This document shows, piece by piece, positions 51,763-63,130 of a stretch of DNA of 64,000 nt (position 1 is its first letter; every line of letters begins with the position of its first letter). A program made the position numbers and the translations under genes. The notes below the pieces were generated by a model. That model saw only the letters and a list, made by a program, of their open reading frames with translations, did no database searches and was not told where the DNA came from. This DNA comes from Mauremys mutica. Its lineage: Eukaryota; Chordata; Testudines; Geoemydidae. The DNA lies in NCBI RefSeq assembly GCF_020497125.1, contig NC_059084.1, positions 8,583,501-8,647,500 on the forward strand. Reading direction: 5' to 3'.

Positions 51763-52860
51763 TGTCAAAGAAAGTATGTAGTTCTGATGCATAGCACGTA
51801 AGGGTGCTAATTGTATTAATATTGATTTCAGTCTTTTGCTTTTGCCGAGACTATGATTGATGGGATTTTACCGCTTTGTGTATGTTTTCCAAAGAAGGTT
51901 TAACGAACATAATCACGCTATATTTGATAGGCTGGACTGAGATTTAATCCAGGGAAGAGAGCAAACTGCCACACAGACTGAGGGTGGACATTTTTTTTTT
52001 TTTCAAAAAAAGGTTAAAAATCAATTTTTTTTAAATATTAAAAAGGCTGACTTCATTTTTAATACAGACTATCTCATTTGTGTTTCCTGATTCTTAGTGC
52101 TCTTAATATTTGCATTTCATGCCTACGTATAAACTGCTCTGACTTGTGTCAGCAGAGCTATCCTTCATTATGTCAGATGTAGCAATTCAATAACTTTTAC
52201 AAGTCAAAGGTCAGATTGACTTTGAAAAAAAGTAATTCTGAGCTAAAATTAAAGTTATTATCTTCAAACTGAAGCCTCACTGGACTCCTTCTTGCTGCAT
52301 TTTCAGGCGCGGAAACGGCTCTATTCAGAGATAAAGCAGAGTGCAAAGCCGGTATCTTTCTCTTTCAGATCTGGCTCCCCATCCCCCCAAATTTTAATTA
52401 CATTTGATAGCTCTTGTTTGAAATCTCCAGGAGTAAGTAATTTCTCAGCACTGCACGTCTATCTTCTTGTCACACACATTTGCCCATGTACATATGCATA
52501 TGTTACAGATTCACTCAAGAAAAAAATTCAATAAGCAAGACCGTAGTTATCTCACTAAACCTGCAGTGATACACACCCATGAGGCTCCCCTGCTCCATGG
52601 TAACATCAGCATTAGAGCCTCAAACCTGAATTCTGAAGGTGAGGACAGTACTTGAGAGTATGGACAGCTGAGCTCAGGCTTGCATGATGGATTGAATTTG
52701 GTGATACGCACCCTTTGATTTAACATGCAATCCAAACACAGAGCACCGCAGTCCCATTGCTGATCCCCCGGCACCCCTCCGGTTTGCATTGGTGACTAGG
52801 TGCCCTCACAGCTCCTCTTGTGTCATCCCCCTTGTGTGGTTGTTACTGCCTCCTTTCTGA

Positions 52861-52970
52861 CCATTTTTTTCTCTCTCTCTCTCCCCCTCTTTTTTGCCTG
52901 TTTTCCTTGTCCTTTTTTGTGTATTTTTTAATTCTTTCTGTGCTCTTTTGGTTGTTCTCACCTGGCAATG
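52861..52970. repeat. Polypyrimidine-rich tract with (CT)n
   Basis: A run of T and CT dinucleotides followed by C and T runs on the plus strand (purine-rich on the CDH4 sense strand) can be read directly. Confidence 0.8.
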
Positions 52971-54511
52971 ACCTTCCTCCATATCCTTTTGTAGGCTATA
53001 TGCGCCTTACCTGGGGGTCAGGACCATCTGCTAGCGTCAACTACAGTTGACATGAACTCCCTGGGAAAGAGATGCTCAGTCTAGCAGGCTGCTGTCTGAG
53101 TCTATAACAATGCACAACAAGAGTCACTCCTGGGGCTGGCTACATTAGAGTTCTTTGCAGGAGCAGGAGGGAAGGCAGGTGGCTTTCAAGAGGTCACCTG
53201 CAGCTTTGAGGCATGTTTAAAGAAGGGACAGGGTGGAGCAGATATTAGGGAGCTTTCCTTGCCCTCCTCCATCTTCTCTTCTGTCCTGCAATCCCTCCCA
53301 CCCTCCACCCTCGAACTAGTGTGGAGCTCTCAAAATGGGAACACAGACATACCACATCACCATGAAGCCCAGCATATTTTAAATTTTCTTGCTCCACAAG
53401 TATATATGACTATGACTTATTTATTCAGTATGCATGATTTAGTCTCACACAGTGCTCAGCAGGCAGGGCAGCAATCAAGTTCCATCTGCTATATGATGGA
53501 TGTTGTGATAAGACAACGGATGGGATTAGAAGTTGATACACTTAAGTGCTTTTTCATAGTATGCGAGCTGTTCAGGGGGGCCGGGCGAAGAAGGTGACTA
53601 AACAACCGTCATGTTTACTTCTGACAACTGGAACGGAGCACACTCAGATTCAGGAAGGGACTAAAGTCTTTTGGAACTGGAGAAACCATTGTTTGAAAAG
53701 CCAGTTACCACAGCCTTGGGTAGAAGAGAAGGTAGGAGCACACCAAAGCATTCAAATGAGAGACCATCAGGTGGAATTTCCATTGGGTTCTTGGAGGGGT
53801 ATTTAGTAACCGTTTATTAAGGTTAAAATTAAACATTAAAGTTGTCGCAAAGTGAAGAGCATGGTCTTGGCTGAAGGTTAGAGAAATAATAAATAGGAAC
53901 AATGGAAAATGTTGGAATCCAACAGCCATTGTATTGGATTCATAAATATAAATAAAGTCTAGCTAGTGGTCCAGATCCTCTGCTGGTGGAAGTAGTTATA
54001 GTTCCATTTTGTATCAGCCAAAGAGCTGGCCAGTCCCCTTGAACAAATATTTTTAAAAGTATGACAGTCTTCATTGACGTATTTAGGCAGCAGCTACCAC
54101 TGGTCTCTGTGTTTTTTCCACAGACAATTTCTAGCGCAAATGTAGCTGTTCGCATACAAACGCTTCAGCATCATGATTATTGATGACACTGGAGGCTGAT
54201 GCTATCTGAAGGTAGTTAGTCAAAGTCAACACAGTGAAATGTGTTAAATATAAATACTACTTCTGCACTAATACAATTAATATAAATATGTATGATCAAT
54301 AAGTGACAGGTCTTTTTAAAAAATTAGGAATACAATTCTGTGCCTAATTTGCACACACTTTATCGTGATTAAACATGTAAATCAAGTTCTTATGGCACAA
54401 ATGACCAGAATTACACATACGCTTTTGTAAACATGGTTCAAAATATTATTGCAATTAGTACTGGTTTCTCTAGGTCAAATTCCTTGTTTCTAATTGTCTT
54501 TTTGTCTCCCA

Positions 54512-54720
54512 GAGACAGGTGGGTGAGGTAATATCTTTTATTATACCAACGTCTGTTGGTGCAAAAGGCAAGCTTTCGAGCTACACAGACCCAAAGAAGA
54601 GCTCCATGTAAGCTTGCAAGTTTGTCTTTTTCACCAACAGAAGTTGGTCCAATAAAAGATATTCCCTCATCCCCCTTGTCTCTCTATTAACCTGGGACCA
54701 ACATGGCTACAACACTGCAA
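54512..54720. mobile_element. Palindromic MITE-like element, third type
   Basis: GGTGAGGTAATATCTTTTAT with ACCAACGTCTGTTGGTG on the left is mirrored by CACCAACAGAAGTTGGTCC and ATAAAAGATATTCCCTCATCC on the right. The centre carries CAAGCTTTCGAGCTACAC and GAAGAGCTCC. The right end reads GGGACCAACATGGCTACAACAC. The arms are imperfect, so this copy is older than those at 32560 and 51150. Confidence 0.65.
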
Positions 54721-55754
54721 ATATTTTTTGTCTCCCACACAGTCTAAACGATTCCTGTCTCAGCCTGTAACCAATCTCCCCTTGTCCAGACATCTTTGAC
54801 TGAATGATATTTCATAAAAGTGTTAATGGAAGCAAAGTGCTGGTTGGGACTATTCCAACCTATAACTGTATTTAAAAACAGGCATATAAATGAAGCATGT
54901 TAACTGAATATCGTTGCCTGACTGCTAAATATTACGTTTTATGGTGATGATGTTTTCTTAACAAAGCTTGAAAATACGTGAGAGACCAACCAGTCTGTTT
55001 GCCCATCACTACTGACTGCAGTTTGATAGGAAGTTCTGGCATCTGAAATAATCAGAAAAGCACCAGGAGGCACTGATTTGTCCCTGAGTGCAAGCACAGA
55101 GTCATCACCTACAACACAGAGAGCTGATGAGAACTCAGGTTGACCAGGGTCAAGAGAAGTGATCCAAATTAAACACTGATATCTCCTGAAAGTTATTTGG
55201 CACTGTTTAAAAACTGAGACACACAGACATCCATGTAACTGAGAACATACTGCTGCAACGAATCAGAGCCTTGGAAAATCCATCCCTCTGAAGCTCAAGA
55301 GAAATATTAAAAGCTGACAGGCGAGTTCTGCTTCAGAACTACCAAGATAATTAAAAATTGATACGGGCATCTCGGAAAAAAGGTGGGTTTCATCAGGCAA
55401 ATGCTTCCTAATGTGGAGAATTAAAAGATGAGTGCTTTAGAAAGAGCAATCTTGATGCAATCAGGATAATTATACAAAAAAGTATACATGGAAAACATGG
55501 GAGTTAATGAAACAGAACTCTGGCATGTGTCCTCCCTAATTCTCAGGAAGATTTTTTTTATTGGCTTTTAGGTTATTTAGAAATAAAATAAACATGGACA
55601 GCATGTGATGCCAACAGAGGTGCTGAAAAGATTTAGCTCCAGGTGGGGCTGTAAAGAAATGGAGCTGCATATATCATACATAGCCATCACAGCTGAACTG
55701 CTAGCCTGTGGCACACAGAAGATAATCCAATATGTTACATGCTAAAAGCCCAAA

Positions 55755-55837
55755 GGCCAGATCTTTACCTGGTGTAGATCAGTATAGTTCCACTGATCTC
55801 AAGTGGATTTATACCAGCTGAAAATCTGGCCCCAGGA
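55755..55837. repeat. 83-bp fold-back (GGCCAGAT..ATCTGGCC)
   Basis: GGCCAGATCTTTACCTGGTG at the left and ACCAGCTGAAAATCTGGCC at the right are imperfect inverted copies around AGTTCCACTGATCTC. Similar units occur near 3525..3625, 43607..43690 and 19022..19080. Confidence 0.6.
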
Positions 55838-56039
55838 CTCTACTATGTGAGCTAAGAAGAATCTTCATTAGGTATTAATAATACCCAGAGAATAACTGAG
55901 CTGTAAAATTCAGACCCAAACCTGAATCTGGATCCAAATTTTCCCAAAGTTCAGATGTGTCTGGATCCGAGGTCAGGCCTGTTTCTAGTAATATTGGTGC
56001 TTATTGGCAGGACCCTCAGATATGAGAAATTGGCATAAA

Positions 56040-57000
56040 CCCACTCAGCTTCACTGGAGCCAAAGAGAAGCCAGCCATAGATGCCAGCAGGGGCAGAAGG
56101 AACCAAAGTAGGGACTGCTTTACTGCAGGGGAGGAGGAAACATGGGGTCCAGCCAGGGCCACTCCTCCCTCAGCATCTCCCTGGTCCCAGAACTGTGCAC
56201 AGTAGCAGGGGCGCCAGAATAGAGAGGGCCAAGGGGCCATGACCCTCCCACTTTTCGCCACGGGCCCGGCTCCCTGTCCCTCCTCTTCCTCCGGAGGCCC
56301 CGCTCTCCAGCCAGGCTGGAAACTGGAGCCCGACCCGGGTAAGAGGGGCCTAGGGAGCCCTGGCAGCTGTGGGGAGCTGCGGACCCTCCACCTGCCCGAG
56401 GTGGGCTGGCCGGAGGGCAGCCCTTGGCCCATGTGCCCACCTCCTGGGCTCCCCACCCAACGCAGATGGAGGGTCCACTCTTACCACGGCCCGGCTGTGG
56501 ATCTTTGGCCCTTGAGGCCCCACCCCCAGGCCAGCCCGGAAGCCAGAGCCGGGTTGGGGTAAGAGCCATGTGGGCAGTTGTGGGGAGTTGTGGACCCTCC
56601 ACCTGCACTGGGCGGGGGACCTAGGGCTGCACTCAGCCCCCGCCCGCATCCTGGGCAGGTGGAGGGGCCCGGGCTCCCCGGCCTGGCTCCAGCTTGGCTG
56701 GGGGATGGGGCTTTGGGGGAAAGAGAAGAGGCCATGGAGGGGGCAAGGCCTCGTGCCCTCCGCCTCCTTTTAGAAAGAATCCATCACACCTGCACAGGAA
56801 ACTTCCCCGCTCTGAGGGCACTAGGACCACACGCTGCCTCCCCTCCTCCCACAACATGTGGGGCGTGGCAGAAAACTACAGAGGGAAGCCAGCCAGACAC
56901 ACCCGCTGGTAGGGGCAGAAGCAGCCAAAGCAGGGACTGCTGGTCCTTTGGGAAACTTTCTCTAGTTTTGACTGGACTTTCTCTGCCCTGTGCTGATAGA
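56040..57000. repeat. GC-rich duplicated block
   Basis: Two levels of repetition are visible. First, GTGGGGAGCTGCGGACCCTC near 56370 and GTGGGGAGTTGTGGACCCTC near 56580, with their surroundings, are copies about 213 bp apart. Second, GAAGCCAGCC...GGGGCAGAAGG...GCAGGGACTGCT-type sequence at 56069..56122 recurs at 56884..56941. The block is CpG-containing and stop-poor on both strands, so long overlapping frames arise by chance. It could be a decayed repeat or a short CpG-rich regulatory patch. I see no promoter motif that decides this. Confidence 0.6.
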
Positions 57001-57279
57001 CTGTTCGCTTGAATCTTCCCCACCCCCTCCCTTTCAGTCTCTTCAACCGAGCTTCATTCCACACCTGCCCCCTTACCCTATTCTCCTCTGCCCACCCCCT
57101 TTCCTCCAATGCCCCATCTCCCTTCCGTTTTCCTCCCATTTAGCCTATCCTCTCCCCAGTATGCCCACCTAAAGGGAAAAATAAATCCTGCGTCTAACAT
57201 GATGCTTGCGGCCATCACATTGCTTACTCTGCTGGGGGGGGGGTCACAGCTCTTCCCATACCCTATGTCTGTTGCCTAC

Positions 57280-57381
57280 TTAGACTGTAAGCTCTTCAGA
57301 GACTCTTCAGACTCTTTTTGTTCTGAGTGTGTACAACACCAAGTGGAGTTCTGGGGCTCCTAGGAACCACAAGAATAGTAA
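57280..57381 (+). repeat. L2-like 3' end
   Basis: TTAGACTGTAAGCTCTTCAG, then CTTTTTGTTCTGAGTGTGTAC and GGGGCTCCTAGGAACC, is the plus-strand counterpart of the unit at 50497..50609. Confidence 0.6.
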
Positions 57382-57727
57382 TGGAGCTATGCTGATTAAC
57401 ACCAGCTAAAGATCTGACCTCTGTCTTCATTGCTTAGTGAGAGAATCACGAACAGATCTAGTTATGTCCCATATAGGGAAGTCTTGCACATAAGCACCCG
57501 GTGTCTCTTCTGTCTTCCTGTAACTCTGGGACACTGGCCTCACCACAGTGTTTTGGGTTACCACTTTATATAAAGGTACATTTATAAATGGGTTACACAG
57601 GGTTAATAAATGCATAATCTATGGCTTAATAAATCACTAATCAATTGCTAAAAAGTCCAATAGGTCAAAAGTTTCTTTATAATTATCTATAAATACCTTC
57701 TTCTGATGTGCTTACCCCCATTTAAAA

Positions 57728-57805
57728 CATAGAATCACAGAACCCTGGGATTAGAAGGGACTGCAAGTTTCATCTAGTCTAACCCCATGCTAAAATGCAG
57801 GATTT
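57728..57805 (-). repeat. CR1 3' end fragment
   Basis: CATAGAATCACAGAACCCTG followed by AGAAGGGACTGCAAG and CATCTAGTCTAACCCC is the reverse complement of the CR1 3' terminus, ATTCTATG included. Confidence 0.75.
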
Positions 57806-59101
57806 GTTGTGTCATATACTACTCCTGCCTGTAATAGGCTTATTATATCTACTAATCATTTATTAAGCCTTAATTTGGCTGTGGTTGTTTGGTTATGTCT
57901 AGGTCTCTTGCCTTCCAGAAAAGAGACTCCCATGAACGAGATTAAAAGAAGTCCTCATTGATTCCAGGTGTTAGAAATTAAAATTGTCTTTTGGGGAAGT
58001 GATACCAGTCACTTCATGGCAGCCTCTTCCAAGCTTTCCTGAAATTTCTGGTCTAAATATACTTATAGGATACATTTGTTATGTATTATGGATCACATAA
58101 GTCATTATTATGGGTGACTAAGTCATTTTTTTTGGCTCAGAGTGTCTTGTACTAGACATCATAATGGCTCCATCAAAGGGGTTAGCTGGTGAATTATATC
58201 AACTGAGCTATTATAACGACCCAGCAGCATTGAAAAAATATCGAAAACACTGAAGCGACATAGGCTCTATCTCAAATATTCCTTTTTCAAAATAATCCTC
58301 TTCATTATTTTCACGGGGCACAGCAGACAAAATAATTGTTCTTCTTCACAGAGGATAAAATAATTTTGCTTCAGATTCTTTTTTTCCCAGGGGAAATTTC
58401 TCTTTCCATCCAATTTAAGAGGTAATCTATTTTCTTTATCTCTCTACTCGTGGCCAGAAGCATTGTCACCCTGGTTAACTGGACACCTGATAAAGCTAAC
58501 AAAGTGTGCATCTCTGACCGAGCAGTTAGGAATATGATAGCGGTGGAAGTAATCCAGACCACTGCATTGATAGTATAGCATCTCCAGCAATAACTATACC
58601 AAAGGATGTGTCCAATGCTGATACAAAGCAATCCATGAAACAACTTTTTGTAGCTGCTGTAGAAAAGAGCTAATGGATGGACGCAGGAAGTACTGAAGTT
58701 TTGTGCAACTGGCATGCAAGGAGTACTATCATTTTTTAATCAGTTTGTGTGACTATATTTACTATTTGGTTATACTTTGTAATACTTGTGACTGTAATTG
58801 TGTTGTAGATTATAATACAAAAACCAATTAAACTGTAATTACACTGCACATAGAACATTTTGTGAGACAGCAGAGTCTATGGAAGCATCTCTGGTGTTAC
58901 TAATATTTATTAATTCCCTGGTATTTAATATTAGTCTATCTACCTACTTATGATCTCCTCACTGTACTGTCTGTGTCTGAACACCTCCAGAGGATTTAAA
59001 ATGAAAAATGACTATAATTGTTACTGCATGTCCAACTGCAGTAATGAATCAGTAACTTCCTAGGACACCCTAATGTTGATATTGGTTTCTCACATTCTTT
59101 T

Positions 59102-59397
59102 AGGCCTGGTCTATACACAAACTTGACCAGCTCTCAGTTAAACCACTGCTACGCTATCAAGTTACATTGGCTAAACTACATCACTCAGGACTGTGAAAAA
59201 TTTCACACCCTGTGTGATGCAGTTAAACTGACCTAAGCCCCAGTGTGGATATCGCTAGGTCAATGGAAGAATTCTTCTGTTGACTTAGCTAGTGCCTCTG
59301 GGAGAGATGGATTTACTGCAGCGACAGAAAACCTCCTGTTGCTGTAGTGTCTATCCTACAGCTGTGTCACAGCAGTTTTCTAGTGTAGATATGCGCT
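59102..59397. mobile_element. Harbinger-like MITE (first of cluster)
   Basis: It begins AGGCCTGGTCTATACAC, and its reversed right end reads AGCGCATATCTACACTA, similar to the termini of the 2.2-kb element at 6183. The interior includes AATTTCACACCC, CTAGGTCAATGGAAGAATTC and TGCTGTAGTGTCTA. Confidence 0.6.
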
Positions 59398-59449
59398 AAA
59401 TCAGTGTAACATTGTGTGCGGACACTACATCAGTTTAAAGCAGGCTCAA

Positions 59450-59740
59450 GCTATGTGTTCACTAGAAACGCTATAGTGACACGGCTGCAGTGCTGTACAC
59501 TACAGCGATAGAAGGGGTTCTTCCACTGGAGTAGCAAATCCACCTCTCAGAGAGGCGGAAGATGTTTACAATGGGGCTTAGGTTGGTTTAACCACATCAC
59601 AAACAGCGTGACATTTTTCACAGCCCTACCCCCGGTGTAGACACAGCTAGATTGACGGAAGAATGCTTTGACCCATCACTCGGGGAGGTGGGGTTCCTAC
59701 AGTGATGGAAAACCTCTTTCTGTTGCTCTACACTACCAGG
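59450..59740. mobile_element. Related MITE in opposite orientation
   Basis: TGTACACTACAGCGATAGAAG, ACATTTTTCACAGCCC and CTAGATTGACGGAAGAATGC correspond to interior words of the preceding element (AATTTCACACCC, GGTCAATGGAAGAATTC), with several rearranged or inverted. The boundaries are uncertain. Confidence 0.45.
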
Positions 59741-59827
59741 CTTCAGTGGCAATAGCTCTGCTGCCTATTTAACAAGGGCCAACTGATATAAAGCACATTT
59801 AAAACAACACAGAGCGTCTACACATAA

Positions 59828-60128
59828 AGGGTATGTCTACACTAGAGCTGGAAGGTGTAAATTCCAGCTCAAGGAGACATATCCATGTCAATAGAACCAA
59901 TGTGCTAAAAATAGAAGTGTAGCAGTAGCGAGTGGTGTGAGGAGATAGCTGCTTCAAGAGTGATGCTATCCAAGGTGCTAGGCATGTACTTGGGGAGGTT
60001 AGCCCCTCGCCCACTAGCACCACTATGGCAACATTTCTAATTTTAGGATGCTAGTTTGATCACAGCTAATGCAAGTCTGGCTCCTTGAACTGGAAATTAC
60101 ACCTTCCAGCTCCCATGTAGACATATAC
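59828..60128. mobile_element. MITE with AGGGTATGTCTACACTA end
   Basis: The left terminus is AGGGTATGTCTACACTA. The right side ends CATGTAGACATATAC. The sub-terminal GAGCTGGAAGGTGTAAATTCC is mirrored by GGAAATTACACCTTCCAGCTC. It is the same family as 36056..36346 and lies 470 bp inside the intron from the EC1 exon donor. Confidence 0.7.
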
Positions 60129-60601
60129 AAAATGCACCGATTTAACCAAATCAATGCGGAATCGCACCTTTAGTGAAAACCATGCAAATCTGTTATGAAA
60201 ACCATGCCTTAGTCCTTTTCTCAGTCACACGGAAAGGAGTTGATCTGTGCAAAATATGTGATCAATAAATCCTGAACTGGGCAACACTCGCATGCTTTCT
60301 CATTTCCTCATAAACTGGAAATGCAAACCTGGGCCCTAATTCTGGGCAGACAAGTTGAATCCACAGTTCTACATCTAAATTGTACAAAAATTCAGTGATG
60401 AGGTGAAACCTGCTGAAATCTGGTAATTTTGATTGTTTTACTTTGACTTTGTGAGTTCAGACCCCAAACTCAGGGAAGGACCCAAATCTGTGTGTGTATT
60501 CTAGCTACAAAGTCCTTTTGCACTATTCTAGTGCAGAGGAGCTGTGGATTCGGTGATACATGTACAATGCATTAAAAAAAAAGATATTTTCATATTCTTA
60601 C

Positions 60602-60757
60602 ATGGTAGGAAGCTCTTTCTTCTCTGTCCATTGGACGTGTCACATACATTCTGCCAGACACGGGATCAATGCTGAAGACTTCCATAGGTGGCTGGTCAGC
60701 TCCTACTCCAGTGATGCTGTACCTAATATGGATCTCACTGTCCTTATCAGAACGAAT
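60602..60757 (-). CDS. CDH4: R-cadherin exon (classical exon 5), EC1 domain
   Basis: This is an internal coding exon of 156 bp (52 whole codons, phase 0 at both ends). Reading the minus strand, an AG acceptor after a T-rich tract (TTATTTATACAG) precedes ATT, and the exon ends ...TAC CAT before a GTAAGA donor. The peptide starts IRSDKD and continues through [26 protein letters not shown] and ASYH. This is the central part of cadherin repeat EC1. The acidic DRE (local residues 44-46) is one of the calcium-coordinating motifs at the EC1-EC2 junction. Classical cadherins are single-pass membrane proteins that mediate calcium-dependent homophilic adhesion through EC1. The wording agrees with R-cadherin (CDH4) as I remember it. 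SEIH at local residues 7-10 and the R before ASYH may differ from mammals. The next exon, 10.6 kb away, joins in frame at LRAHAVD. Confidence 0.96.
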
Positions 60758-61110
60758 CTGTATAAATAATTAAAGATAATCAGTAAGCTATGGACAATGG
60801 GTTAGTGACACTGATATTCATGCTATATAGTTAGGAGGACATTAAGGCCCAATCTTGCAAGCCTTCTACATGCAATGCTGTTAACTCTGATAGGAGATCT
60901 GAATACCCAGGGCCTGAAACTAGACTGCAGAAAAAAGATCCTTCATTTTTTTTTTCACTTTTGTTTACAATGATCCTTTGGAACCTAGAAAGCAGAACCG
61001 TGCAGAACCGACATTCTGGCCCTGATTCTCAGAAGTGCATCCGTTTGCATGCACAATTTATGCAATTGCACACGCATCCACGGTGATTAAATTATGTATG
61101 CAAATAATTA

Positions 61111-61345
61111 GGGCTGGGATTTTTTAGAGGAGTCTAATGGAGTTGGGCACCTAATTCCCTCAAGTTCTTTTGAAAATCTTAGCCTAGAATTCTAACAGGC
61201 TGACTAGGCATACAGACCCTACATTTTCAAAAGCAACTAGTGATTATAGGTACTTTAATTTGGGGGCATCTAAACTGAGACACCTTAAAGGGGGCCTGAC
61301 TTTCACAAAGTGCCAAATTCTTGCCCTCTAAAAATCCAGCCCCTT
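61111..61345. repeat. L3/CR1-like tail
   Basis: GGGCTGGGATTTTTTAGAGG, GTTGGGCACCTAATTCCC, CATTTTCAAAAGCAAC and AAAAATCCAGCCCC form the recurrent fold-back tail, with GGGCTGG / CCAGCCC ends. Confidence 0.55.
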
Positions 61346-62734
61346 TTAGGTGTCTGGAGCTGGGCATCTGTACATCACTAGACACCCACTAATCAATTTT
61401 GACAATTCTCTGTAATCACCAGGATTGCATTTCCAACCATTCTAACTGTGTATGTAAACACATGCATGCCATTCTGAAAACAGAAGCCTTTATTTCATTC
61501 CTAATACAAGCTTGTTGGCTTGTTAATGCAGGGTTACTAATGCCTGATGGACTGCTAGCGTTACATATAAACGTCTTCTTATGGAAAAGAGCATTACAGC
61601 ATTGCTTTCAAAACCCATTCCTCCCAGCCTCCTTCCCACCTTGAGAAACACAAAAAAAAATCAGATATGACATGAAGAATTACATGAACTTTGGAAACAG
61701 ATAAAAGAAAATAAAAAGGCAGGCTAAGATGTTACCCTAGCAACCTTGATTGTATTGCTTTAAATCTGAAGGTAATTTCTAGACCAGCCATTTAAAGAAG
61801 TTCTTGTAATGTCGGGCTATTTCTGAAGGAAAATGCAAGGTACAAGGTACAAATAAACAAACTACCAGCCCCCACACTGTCACAAACTGTCTTACAAGTG
61901 TCAACGTGAAAAACAGGCATTTATTTCTAGCCAGGTTTATGAATGCAATAAATTAGTGGGAACATCATATAAATCCATTTTATAGATGAGTGTACGTTAG
62001 TATCTTTTTGATATGGCGATGCATTTTCTGAAAAGTCTGCACACTCTGGAATACTATGGTGTAGGCACAAATAACTGAATTAAAAGAAGTTCCATTCTAG
62101 GTGAGGAAAGGTAGTTTCTGAAGGGGAGATGAGGGTTTGTTTATCAGATGCAGGAAATTGGGAGGGAGTGGCTACTATTCTGAAACCCTCCTTATGTGAC
62201 CAATATATATGCATGCACTTCTTTCCATGGATTTCTTTCATTAGCATTAATGAGAGTTAAACTTTCTGTAAGTAAATCACTGCAGATCCAGGAAATGAAA
62301 TATACTATGAGATACATATGAGTTATCAAGCTGTACTAAGAAAATCTATGAGATAATTATACTACATTGAGCAAAACAAATACACTGTGTTAAATCTTGC
62401 AAACATTTGGCAGTCACAGAGGTCCCCAGGATCCTCAGCGTTCTACCGTGCTAGGCACTGTATCAGTATGTATGAAGACCTGGTTAAAGTAATGTATACA
62501 TTACATTACCATTAACTTATGGTGTTTGGTGATCATTGTAATGCATTCATTTTTTATAAAAGGGTTTTCACTCTCCACAAACACATGGGAAGGAATTTAG
62601 CCTTTGGGATTGTTAACCACATCAAGAAATGCACTATCAATGGGGAGTTCATCAGACTCAGAATCAGGACAAATGTTATAATTCTGTATATCTAGGTTCT
62701 GATATGGCTCTCCTCACCTTATCCTGAGCGCCTC

Positions 62735-62915
62735 ACAAATACTAGTGGAGTTTTCCTCACATCACCCCAGTGAGGTAGAGAAACGTTATCTACATTTTAC
62801 AGATGGGGAACTGAGGATGAGAGAGATTGAGTGACATGACCAAGGCCATAAAGGAAGCCTGTGGCGAATCAGGAACTGAACCCAGGTCTCCCGAGTCCCA
62901 ATCAGACCACCCTGT
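62735..62915 (-). repeat. MIR-like SINE remnant
   Basis: CACCCCAGTGAGGTAGAGAA, ATTTTACAGATGGGGAACTG, GTGACATGACCAAGG and ATCAGGAACTGAACCCAGG follow the MIR order from core to tRNA-related head, read in reverse complement. Confidence 0.7.
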
Positions 62916-62980
62916 TGGCTTAATGAGATGCGTCATTCAGTAAGCTGCAGCATGTTGTAGGTTCAACCCCTGCTGAGCCA
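62916..62980 (+). repeat. tRNA-like remnant (SINE head)
   Basis: TGGCTTA (62916..62922) can pair with TGAGCCA (62974..62980) as a 7-bp acceptor-like stem. GTAGG / CCTGC pair around TTCAACC (62957..62973) as a T arm with a box-B-like GGTTCAACC. The spacing between the arms is too short for complete D and anticodon arms, so this is not a functional tRNA. Confidence 0.4.
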
Positions 62981-63039
62981 GCCAAAATAAAGTCCAATAA
63001 TTTAATTCCCAAATCATAACGGGAAAGAGTTTGAGTCTG

Positions 63040-63130
63040 ATTCTGCTCTCTCATTTACACTATAATAAATCCAGAATAACTGGGGATCAATGGAATGACA
63101 GAGATGTAAAATCAGTGTAAGTAAAAACAG
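63040..63130. repeat. CR1-like fold-back tail, diverged
   Basis: TCTGATTCTGCTCTCTCATTTACACT and AATCCAGAATAACT (in 63038..63082) with a closing GTAAAATCAGTGTAAGTAAA follow the TTTACAC / GTGTAA fold-back layout. Confidence 0.4.

Noticed and set aside
54961..55110. Possible additional cadherin exon in intron 5
   Set aside because: Translation of the minus strand gives no cadherin motif. The flanking exons already join in phase 0 (ASYH to LRAHAVD), leaving no room for one.
56016..57139. Dense overlapping frames of 60-162 codons on both strands
   Set aside because: They are caused by GC-rich duplicated sequence. They are Pro/Gly/Ala-rich with no conserved motif and no consistent frame between the duplicates.
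62916..62980. Functional tRNA gene
   Set aside because: The acceptor and T-arm pairings are present, but at 65 bases there is not enough room for intact D and anticodon arms.
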